A stretch of DNA of 64,000 nt from the NCBI GenBank assembly GCA_034406715.1, contig CP137877.1, forward strand, positions 496,001-560,000, in the 5' to 3' direction. The notes below the pieces were generated by a model. That model was given only the letters and a program-made list of their open reading frames with translations. It did not search any database and was not told the DNA's origin. Below, one piece after another: positions 55,245 to 64,000 of the stretch. This stretch comes from Rhodotorula mucilaginosa (taxonomy: Eukaryota; Basidiomycota; Microbotryomycetes; Sporidiobolales; Sporidiobolaceae). Position numbers and translations under genes: made by a program. How positions within the stretch are numbered: position 1 is the stretch's first letter; the number at the start of each line of letters is the position of its first letter.

Positions 55245-57624
55245 TTACCAATCATCCTCCGCCCAGCTGGCCAGCTCGGGCTTTCCTTCCGTCTCTTCTC
55301 CTGTCCCTGCCGGGTTGGCGGATCGGTTCCAGGATCCCGTCGAGGTAGGAAGGGGAGGAGCAGGACCGAGTGGCGCCGTGCCCCACGTGGCGGGAGGAAC
55401 TGCGTCCGACCGGACCGACTCAGTGTTCCCCCAAGTGGCGTCAACAGGAGGAGGAGCAGCAGCAGCCACCTCGAACTGGACCGGCTCGTCGAGCGCGCGC
55501 TCGTCCAGTGCCAGAACGCCTTCCTCCGCGCCTGCTTGACCTCCTCCGCTCGAAACCATCGCGTAGTCTTCCTCGTCATGCTCGTCATCGTCGAGTTCGC
55601 GGTCGACCTGTGCAGATTCGATCAGAGCCTGCTCCTCCTCCTCTTGTTGTGCCACGGCGAGGAGTGTAGCTCGATAAGCTCGGTGGGCCTCGTCGTAGAC
55701 GAGCCAACGAACTTGGAGAGCCTCGAGCCCACGCTTGGTCTCATCGACCGAGAGGACAAACTCGTCGGCCCCGGCTCCAGCTCCGACGCCCTCGTGCTCG
55801 TCGGCCGTTGGGCCGCGCGATTCGTCGGATCCGGGAGTGGGAGGAAAGCCCCCCGCATCGGGTACGGCCGTCGCCGTTCCGACCAACGCATCGACGACAC
55901 GGCCCACCTGGCCCTGCGCCGTCGCCCTCAACCCAATCTCGGCTTCGCCCCCGATGCGCCAGAGATCCGCGAGCGAGAGTTGATCCCCTCGTCCTGCAGA
56001 GAGGAACACGGCTTCGATTACGTCGCGGAGGGTGGCGAGTGAAGCGGGCTGCGGATCGAGTGTGCTTTCGTGCGCCTTGTGAATGGTCAACGAGACGAGC
56101 TCGTGTTCCGGTTTTGGGGGCGGGAGCGAGGTCGCAGCCGTGTTAGGAGACGCAGGAGGGAGAGAAGAGACCGAGTCGCGGGGCGAGGTCGGTAACGGAG
56201 TCGGTGCACTCGAGGGCGAAAAGAACGGGAGCGGAGTTGGTCTTGCCGAACGGGGACTCCGTTCCGGTTCGCCCGAGTACTGCCGCTTGAAGACTGCGAC
56301 TTGGGTCGCAAAGAACTGGTCCGGCTCCGAGGGAAGAGAGGTGCATGCCGGGTGGTCGACCAGTTCGGAATGCAGAGCGAGCGAGGGAGGAGGGAAGGGG
56401 ATCCCGTCGGCGGGGGCCCAATACGCCGCGAGCGACCCGACGCCCCCAATCGAGACTTGGTAGTCGCTCGCGTGGGTCTTGAGCAGCTGGTCGCACCACG
56501 CGCGAAACTCTTCCGGCGTCCATTCGAGCGTGTGGGTCGCGTCGCGGAAGACTCGTCGGGTCTTGCGCGTCGGATCTGGGAATAAGTGGCCGTCTTCGTC
56601 GCGGGATACCGAAGACGCGGTCTTGCCGTCTCCATTTGACGCAGATCGTGACGGAGGTGGAGGGAAGTAAGGGTTGAAGGCGTGATTGGGAGTCGTGATG
56701 ATGACAAGGCGAGGGGCATAAAGCGAGAAGAGGATGTAGGGCAGTTTGGCGAGAGCGGCGTCCGAGAGGTGCTCGACCACCTGTAGGGTCTCGATGTCAA
56801 AGGAGGTTTCGTGGAGGACGGATACAGCGCAGTTCCGAGCTCACCTCGGTGAGGATAATTGCGTCGACCCCTTTGAGCCCATCGTTGAAGATCTCGACTC
56901 CTCCTTCGTACACTTCGACGCGCAACTCTTCCCAGCGGTCCAGAGTCGCGAAGGAGTTCTCCGCGGACGGTGGCTTGACCGTCCGAGTTGCTTCCTCGCA
57001 TGCCTTTCGGTCGAGGTCGACGCCGACCACGCGCGAGAGGTGCAGTTCGTTCTCTTCCGGCTTGAGGCGCGGGACTTTTCTCAGGATGGCCAGTTTCTCG
57101 CTCCGAGACTGCTGCTGGTTGTTCTCGCTGAGGGTCGCCGCAGGTTCCGATCCGGTCGTGCCCTCGTCCGCAACCTCATCCGGAGCGGGCGGATACAACT
57201 CTGGAAAGTCGTCCTTGTGCCACGCGGGCTGAGCGAGGATCGACAGCACGGCTCCCTTGCCGCATCCGAGGTCGGCGACAGTCCGGACGTTCTCGGCGCG
57301 GAGTTGCTGCACGCAAGCGGTCCTGCGGGCGAGCCACAGCGGGGGGAAAAAGTGCGGATGGCCGCCTTGCTGCTGCGAGTCGCCGTGGCGGCGTCCGGAT
57401 CCAGACACCCCGTACGCATCGTCATAGTCGTCGGATTCGCCTTCTTCGTCTCCATGACTCGAGACCGAGCTGGCTCGACGACGGTGGGTCAACATTTCGG
57501 GCGGAGCGACGGGACCGTGCCGAGGCAGTGAGGTGCCGTCGTCCTGCGTGGGAACGGGGCGGTCGGCTAGAGACGTCTGAGCTAGACTCTCGGTTACGTC
57601 TTGCATAGCACGTGCGGGCTGCAT
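55245..57624 (-). CDS. HEN1: Small RNA 2'-O-methyltransferase HEN1 with Trp-rich C-terminal tail
   Basis: Two exons (57624-56845, 56780-55245) encode 771 residues. FFPPLWLARR (residues 92-101) and the SAM motif VADLGCGKGAVLSIL (116-130) match the HEN1 methyltransferase domain; VVGVDLDRKACEEA follows. The intron joins ILTE to VVEHL, creating the metal-site E-x2-EH (Glu260, Glu263, His264). ITTPNHAFNPYFPP and the second metal His (His343, in FRDATHTLEWTPEEF) complete it, so the Mg-dependent 2'-O-methylation centre looks intact. HEN1 protects 3' ends of siRNAs and piRNAs; an Argonaute partner is expected elsewhere. Beyond the domain lie about 400 residues of low-complexity and helical sequence ending in a tail with Trp at 710, 726, 744, 766 and 771, two as TWG. 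No dsRNA-binding domain of the plant type is present. Confidence 0.9.
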
Positions 57625-58082
57625 GGATCGGATCGAAGCACAGCGTTCGACAGACGGACGGACGGCGCGGGTGAGGCGGTGGGCGTGTCGCAAGGCGCGG
57701 GCAGCAGCGGCTGGGCAGGGTCGGCTATCGGAGCGGATATATCTCGTGGCCGAGTCGGGCGTGTCAGCGCAGTCGCAAGGGCGAGTTGGAGCACGAAGAG
57801 GCCAGCTGCTCTGATCTCGCGCTCGCGAAATTGACTTTCGGAAGACGCGTGGGGAACTCGCCCAGCTCACGTCCCACCGACCAGCTCGTAAGAGTAGTAT
57901 ACGCGTATCCCGCGTGAATAGTCCAACATATCAGATCAGGCACCGTCCCCGAAAAGAACAGAGCTTGCTGCCCGTCAGAGCCCACATCGCGACACTTTTT
58001 GACATCTCACTCTTGCTCGACTCGACCGCGTCATCAGAGGGGTTCACTCACAAGCACGTGTCAGGGTAGAGCTCGATCCGTT
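57625..58082. promoter_or_regulatory. Divergent promoter of HEN1 and the TMEM19-like gene
   Basis: A 458-bp spacer between divergent genes. No gene was recognised and no site assigned. Confidence 0.45.
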
Positions 58083-59463
58083 ATGTCGGTGCGCATGTAT
58101 CCCGGCGCTTTCGCCATCGCCGTCCTCGCCGCCGCTCGAGGGTACCGCTCCGGCTCACTCGACCCTGGTGGAGCTGCTGCAGCTGCCCTGTTGGGCTACA
58201 GCGCTCTCGCGAATCCGCTCAGCGTATTCGGCGTATGCTTGCTTGGCTTCTATCTCGCCGGGTCGCGCGCCACAAAGGTGAGGTGCCGGGCCGCATGCTC
58301 CGCGTTAGAGCTGCCCCGCCCTGTACTGACCTACAGCTATACTCGCCGTGCAGGTCAAAGCCGCAATCAAAGCGACCTACGAAGAGCCTGAGCACGAAGC
58401 AGTATCGGTCGATCAGGCATCCCGAACAACATCGAAATCTGTCCGAGTCGAGCCGAAATCCGGCGGCAACCGATCGGCAACCCAAGTCGCCTGCAACGCC
58501 TTGCTCGGAACCGCATGCGCCGTCACTTGGCGATACTTGTACTCGGGAGAAATTGGCACGCGGGCGGGCTGGGCAGAAGAAGGTAGGTGGTGCGTCGTGG
58601 CAGGGCGGAATCAAGGCGGCGAGGAGGAAACGAGCCGTGTCTTGATCCTCGCGGCGGTGGCGTTCTGGGCTGCATGTTGCGGCGACACAGTCTGTCTGAA
58701 TTCCTTTCTGCTGTTGTCCCAAGTTTCGTTAGTGAACTGACGATCTCGAATCCAGTTTGCCAGCGAGGTCGGTCCAGCTCTCGAGATCTTCACGCATCCA
58801 TCCTGGGTCTCTCGTCAGCGATCAAGCTGCCAGGATTCCCGTATGAGCGTTCTTGAGTTCCAGCGCTGACCGGGAATGTTCGCACTCCCCACAGCTCGGC
58901 ATCCTCTCCTCTCGTCCGCCAATCCTGATCACGACGCTCCGACCCTGCCCGCGCGGCACAAACGGCGGCGTCTCGGTCTGGGGCACGCTCGTCTCTCTCC
59001 TCGGCGGGATCTTGGTGAGCGCTTTGGCGGTGATTAGTCTTGCGCTACAAGGTCAGGCTGCCGCTTGCGGGGGACGAGGTCGGTATGGCTCGTCGTGGTG
59101 GTGGGCGATGGAACTGCTCCTATTGGGAGGTTTGAGCGGGCTCGGCGGCAGTATGGTGCGTGTTGCGCGTGCTATCTCTCTTTACGAGACCACACACACA
59201 GGCTACGAGACTAATCGCGACCATCATGATTCCGCCCGGAACTGCAGATCGACTCTCTCCTCGGTGGCGTCTTCCAACCCACGTACTTCTCCAAGACCCG
59301 CTCGCTCGTCGTGCACGCTCCGGAGCCGTCGAGCGCGCACCCGGACGACGAGATTATTCGCGTCCCCGGGTCCGGCTGGGACGTCCTGTCGAATAATACC
59401 GTGAATGCGGTTTCGACTTTGCTGACGGCGGCGGGGGCGGCGTGGTATGCTTGCCTGTGGTAG
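58083..59463 (+). CDS. TMEM19/DUF92-family integral membrane protein
   Basis: Starts at ATG 58083 with AFAIAVLAAARGYRSGSLDP and GAAAAALLGYSALANPLSVF, the characteristic N-terminal helix pair of the TMEM19 (DUF92) family with a Gly-rich SGSLD-type turn. Later exons give QVACNALLGTACAVTWRYLY, AFWAACCGDTFASEVGILS (the conserved GDT.ASE segment), GTNGGVSVWGTLVSLLGG, and LGGSMIDSLLGGVFQPTYF, ending NNTVNAVSTLLTAAGAAWYA. Six or so membrane helices are expected. Plant relatives (VTE6) are phytyl-phosphate kinases in tocopherol synthesis. Fungal members have no settled role, so an isoprenoid-phosphate kinase activity is only a possibility. The gene is complete. Confidence 0.87.
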
Positions 59464-59697
59464 AGTGGGGTAGTCCGTGTCCAACATACCTTTCCAAATG
59501 TGAATGACTGATCGGCACGAGTGCATTAGATGCATTTCCTCTCTCCCTGCTCCGCGGAGACCGTTTATGCGCGACCCCCGCAGTTTCTTCGGGTCGGCAT
59601 TCTTCATCATCCGGTTCCTCCTCTCCCAAGCTCTCTAAGCTCGGCACTCGCTGTACACGAGCGCAGACACCGACACGGACCAACAACCGGAATCGAT

Positions 59698-61091
59698 ATG
59701 GCGACTGTCAGCTTCCCGCGTGGGAACAAGGATGCTTGGGCGAGTGTGTCGGAACCGGCCAGCGGCGTGTTCGTTCTGAGTATGAACAACTTGCCGGACA
59801 ATCGCCTCCTCCCTGTGCGTCTTAAGCCCTTATTTCTACGGCTACTTGCCAGTCGGAGGGAGCTGACCGACGGTTTGCCTTTGACAGGAAGTGATCCGTC
59901 AAGCGGTGCGCTTCAGTCGATTTGACATGATTGCCCAGCTTTTCTCGGTGCCCCGACCATCGCACTAGAGACTGACGCTCGCAGTATATCTTGTCTTCGG
60001 CGTACAGCTCCTTCCGGCGCTGGACTATGTCGAGCTCGCGTGGCACAAGGCCAGCAAAGCCGGCACGAACAAGGGCGGTGCGCTCGTCCTTACCGGCGAA
60101 CGCAAGGTCGGCAAGTTCTTCTCGTGAGTCCTCAGAGGGTCTACTCGCACGAGGAGAACTTGGGGATCCGGCCGGTCTCCGCCGTCAAGTCTCAACCAGG
60201 CCCGAAGATTTCCTGACCCTCTTCCCGGAACCCGATCACGCTGCATGTACATAGGAACGGTCTCCAGCTCGAATGCCTCGCCGAGTACCCGACCTTCTTC
60301 CGCGACTATTACTACAAGTTGCTCGCCCGCATCATGACCTTCCCGCTGCACACGATCGCCGCGATCAACGGTCACTGCTTTGCCGGCGGGCTTTGCCTCG
60401 CCCTCGCGTGCGACTGGCGTATTTGCCGAGTGCGTTGTCTCTTCCTAGCTGCTATAGTAGATCACGCCCGAGACCGTCGAATGCTGATGCTGATGATTGT
60501 TGTTTGCGGGCTCGCAGCCTGACCGGACGTGGCTTTGCATGAACGAGTTGCAATTCGGTGCACCTCTGTACGTCCAGGCTTCGCGCTCAGCTTTGCATAG
60601 CGCGTTTCTGCTAATCATGATGACGGAAATGTACATCTACAGCCCTGCCGGCATGGCCGCAGTGCTGCAAGCGCGCCTGACCGAGCCGGTCGTCCGCAAG
60701 GTCATGCTCACCGCGCACCGCTACACGGCGCCCGAGGCGCTCGCTTCGGGTCTCGTCGACGAGATCGTCCCCGCGGATGGGAGCGAAGCGGCCATCTCGT
60801 TTGCTATCACCAAGGCGATGGGCATGGCCCCGTTGGCCGAGAGTGGCGTAAGTTGCCCGTGACTGGCGCACTCTAGGATCTTTCCTGCGCGAGCTCGCGA
60901 CGCCTCGAACTGACTTTGAGTGCTGCGTCTTTCGTCTCTTACAGGTACTCCGGGCGATGAAGGAGGTTCTGTACGCACCGGCGCTCACGATGCTCGCTCG
61001 GCACGAACCGCCGTCGATCGGACTGCCGCAGAAGGAGAACGCGTACGCGTTCAAGGCGCTCCTGGCCGCCGAAGTCGCCGCCAAGCTGTAG
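59698..61091 (+). CDS. Enoyl-CoA hydratase/isomerase family protein (Eci1/peroxisomal-type)
   Basis: Starts at ATG 59698: MATVSFPRGNKDAWASVSEP, VFVLSMNNLPDNRLLP. Then come ALVLTGERKVGKFFSNGLQL (A/S-x-G-x-x-F-S-N-G oxyanion loop), FFRDYYYKLLARIMTFPLHT, AAINGHCFAGGLCLALACDW (second oxyanion loop), LCMNELQFGAPLPAG with the acidic NELQFG catalytic position, and the helices RYTAPEALASGLVDEIVP. The crotonase fold is complete and ends AEVAAKL. Glu in NEL...G matches isomerase-type members of fatty acid beta-oxidation; the closest relatives are fungal enoyl-CoA isomerases. The last three residues AKL match a peroxisomal targeting signal type 1 (S/A-K-L), so import into peroxisomes is likely. Seven short exons are present. 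Confidence 0.88.
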
Positions 61092-61294
61092 TCTGCCTGT
61101 TCGCGTTTGTCGCTGTAACCCTGAATCTGAAGCTGTCAATCAATCGTGCACACAATTAAGGTCCCTGTCCCGTCACGCGTCACGTGACCTTTTCAGTGCA
61201 CGTGCTTGTTTGTCGCCGACGCGACGACGGACGCAAAGTTGCCGTCTCGCGAGCGTCCGTCTCTCCACCGTTCAGCTTGCTCACGGGACACAGC

Positions 61295-64000
61295 ATGGCG
61301 CTCAGATCGGGCACCGGGGACGGTGGCAACCGGCCCTCGCTGACGAGTCGCCCTTTGCCCTCGCTCCTGCCGAATGAACGTCTATCTTCCGGCGTCAAAC
61401 TCGAAGGCAACCTGATCAGCATCGTGCCCTACGACGTATCGACTCGCACCTGCGCCTTCACCATCGTCCAGAACAGCTGCCGCGTCAAGTGCATGCTCAA
61501 AGGCCCGTGGTCAATGGCCGCGCCCGACTACTTGCGCACAAAGATGAACCGCGCCATTTGCATCATCACCGACGGGACCGAGACGGTCAAAGTCGTCAGT
61601 CAAGAGCGAGACAGGAACGGCGATCCTGTCATGGGCGGGAACCAGCTCGGCGTCTCGTTCGAGAACGGCATCAGCGGCTACTGGCGAGGCGAGGGAGGGA
61701 ACGGACGCAAGGAGCCTTTCCACCTCAAGAGTACGCACCCTCGCTCTCCGTCAGTTTCAGAGTAATCCTGCTCACCCTGTACGCGCGCAGAGTCGACTGC
61801 GAGACCGCACACAACCTTGGAGCTGTCTTCCGAGCCCGACCGCGACTCTCGCCCACGTTACCGCCAACCACCTCGCGAGGCCACGGCTTCGGCGTTGCAA
61901 GAACGAACCAACCTCCAGGCACCTCAAGTCTCCACCGAAGCTGCCAAGTCTAGCATGGAGGCGTTTTACAAGGGATTGCAGGTCCCGACTCCGATGCCGG
62001 ATGCCGGTCCTCTCGTCGGGATGGTCCAGGTACCGATTCCACAACCAGACCCGCGAGAAGAGCTCGCGAACCGGCGTGGTCCGACCAAGCGGGAAGCTCC
62101 GAACAGCAGTCCGAGTCAGACGGCGGCGGCGAGTTCGTCCGGAAAGGTGGCGGCGAAAAGGCAACGGAAAGAGGAACGGACCGAATGGGGCTTCAAGACG
62201 GTGCGTTTCGCCGTCTAGACATCCGACGGGCAACGCAGACAAACGCTTCCACCATGCAGGACTCGCACACCTACCACTCGTTGACCGATTTTGTGACCAA
62301 GAACCCGACTCCGGTCGATCGCAAACTCGGCCTGAACGTGATCGCCGTCGCCAGAACCAAGTACCCGCCGAGCCAGATCAAGCCCAACAGCGACTACGGC
62401 ATGTGGATCGAGCTGTACGACCCGACCTACACCGCGCCGGGAGGAGTGACGCTGCGGTACTACGCCTACGAGGACCAGTTCCAGCAAAACAGCCAGATCT
62501 TGCCGACCGTGCGCGACGGGGATATTCTCCTGGTCCAACGCGTCAACGTGAGGCACTTCAGCAATTCTCTGCTATCAAAGACTTGAGATGCTGACTCGTC
62601 TTTCTGGCCCGATGCTAGTGGGCGAAAGATAAGCAGCAATTCACCGCCTACAAGGAAAAGGGCGAATACTTTGTCCTCTCGCCGGATGAGCTCCTCAAAG
62701 GTTCACCGCTCACGGTCTTCACGGCGCCGACTCTCCGCGCTGCGCGGATCACCGACGCCGAACTGGGCTATGCGCGCGATCTCGCTCGCTGGAGTCGCCG
62801 CAACGGTCTCGAGCAGCAAATCCGTGGCCAAGCGGGGACGGAATCGGGCGCTGCGAACCCGTCGGGACCTGCCATTGCGCCACCGGCGGCGGTGGATGTC
62901 AAACTCGTCAGCGCTGCGTTGGCCAAGCCCAGGAGAGGTCGACCGACGCTGCTGGTTCAAGATCTCATGCCGGACAGCTTTTGCGATCTCTATGCCGAGG
63001 TGAGTGGATGCCGCAGATGCCGCAGTTGCCTGCAGGGTCAACTAATCCTCGACACGCAGATCGTGAGGTGGTTCATCCCTCCCAACGCGCCGCGGCAGCT
63101 CAGCCGGCACGAGTGTTGCACTCTCTACGTCACGGACTATACGCCAAACTCGCAGATGATGGACTATCAAGAAGATTCTAGGAACGGCATCCCGGGTCAG
63201 CTCGTCCTACAAGTCTCGGTCTGGGGCGCGCAGTGCGAGCCTCTCCTGAGGTTCAAAGACGCGGATCTCAAGGGCCGGATCGTCCACCTGCGCAATATCC
63301 GACCCAAGACGAACGACAAAGGCTTGTTGGAGGCGACTTTGTTCGAAGATTACAAGTTTGCGGACCGGCGAGACGTCACGTTCGTCGGGAAGAATGTCGC
63401 CACGGACGCAGCGACGAAAGACTGGTTCGAGAAGCTCACCGCGTGAGCTCCCCTCTCGGCGTCTTCCCCGGGTTGGCTGTACTGACCTCCCGGCGAAACA
63501 TTTCAACAGCCGTCGCAAAGCGTTCTGGAGCGGAACGGGTCCCGCCGACGGACCTGCCGCCATCGAGCCTGCTCATGGAACTGCTGCTGCCGCCGCTCCG
63601 GGCGCCGCGCTTCCGCCTGCGAATCACGCCGCGCCTGTCGTCGACCCCCTGAGCAAGTCCCTCCCCCTTGCTCGAGTCGTCGTTTGCATGCGCTGAACAA
63701 GAACTCGCTTCATTCGGAAAATGCAGCCGAGATTTGCGACATCCGCGGCATGCGCGTCCTCAACTCGTTAGCCGACTCGGTCGCGCTCGACAGCCCCGGC
63801 ACCTATCGCACGCGAGTCCGCGTCGTCGACCACTACCCGTCGCAACTCGAGGACTGGGTTTTCGCGACGTGTCCAGTATGTCGAGAATCGTGAGTCCGCT
63901 CCGAGCTGAACGTTTGCGGAATCTTTCGGCCGCAGCTCACTGTATTTCTCCCTGCTTGCAGGCTCGGACGGAGCGAACTTGCCTGCATCAGCCACGGTCA
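61295..64000 (+). CDS. POT1-like telomere end-binding protein, paralog B (cut by window edge)
   Basis: Starts at ATG 61295 (MALRSGTGDGG). The first domain (VKLEGNLISIVPYDVSTRTC, SFENGISGYW) matches the N-terminal domain of paralog A. A linker follows, then OB1 (YHSLTDFVTKNP, LGLNVIAVARTKYPPSQIK, MWIELYDPTY, LPTVRDGDILLVQRVN) and OB2 (LVQDLMPDSFCDLYAEIVRW, TLYVTDYTPNSQMMDYQED, QVSVWG, RIVHLRNIRPKTNDKG, FEKLTARRKAFW). Unlike paralog A the gene continues: after a GC-AG intron (63653-63726), exon 63727 gives TEICDIRGMRVLNSLADSV and YRTRVRVVDHYPSQLEDWVF with TCPVC, the CxxC-type zinc element of the POT1 C-terminal OB3. The end lies beyond the window. It is likely the TPP1-binding, canonical POT1, but that rests on this partial domain. 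Confidence 0.82.

Noticed and set aside
55370-56463. Plus-strand open frames opposite HEN1
   Set aside because: They mirror the HEN1 low-complexity region and have no homologous motifs.

Overview
The window is nuclear DNA of a GC-rich, intron-dense fungus, most likely a basidiomycete red yeast of the Rhodotorula/Sporobolomyces type (Microbotryomycetes). Genes are closely packed on both strands. Nearly every gene has short introns (mostly 60-110 nt) with GT-AG ends and a CTGAC-like branch site near the acceptor. A minority of donors are GC. Protein families are typical of basidiomycetes. The genus is inference. I saw no rRNA, tRNA, CRISPR, transposon or virus-like element.

Layout. 1-1255: divergent SNZ/SNO vitamin B6 pair (SNZ cut by the left edge). 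1467-6781: a ferric reductase and the signal peptidase subunit SPC2. 6782-12489: a decayed copy of the RPS13 gene, intact RPS13, and RPS6 in head-to-head arrangement. 12798-16692: TGS1 (RNA cap hypermethylase) and PRPP synthetase. 17999-25279: the rRNA methylase RCM1/NSUN5, an RS-tailed cyclophilin and the ribosome-biogenesis J-protein JJJ1. 25496-33264: NADP isocitrate dehydrogenase, two partial duplicated gene fragments, and a LARP7-family protein. 33562-40881: a MUB1-like MYND protein, glycerol-3-phosphate acyltransferase, and RUB1/NEDD8. 41234-46429: a fused gamma-glutamylcyclotransferase-like plus class-V aminotransferase gene, divergent from a POT1-like gene. 46873-55244: secreted beta-trefoil protein, SWD2, VMA6, a Cdc25/rhodanese phosphatase and dephospho-CoA kinase. 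55245-64000: a HEN1 small-RNA methyltransferase with a Trp-rich tail, a TMEM19-like membrane protein, an enoyl-CoA hydratase/isomerase, and a second POT1-like gene cut by the right edge.

Most genes are unrelated housekeeping genes. Three themes recur. Telomere and RNA-end biology: two POT1 paralogs, LARP7 and TGS1. Small-RNA biology: HEN1. Thiol and gamma-glutamyl chemistry: the fusion gene. The items most worth following are the fusion gene, the HEN1 tail, the POT1 pair, the two partial gene duplications, a 4-nt microexon in RPS13, and repeated use of GC-AG introns. Exon borders quoted to the base were worked out by hand from splice motifs, reading frame and family conservation. Gene spans without quoted borders are reliable at start and stop but less so inside.
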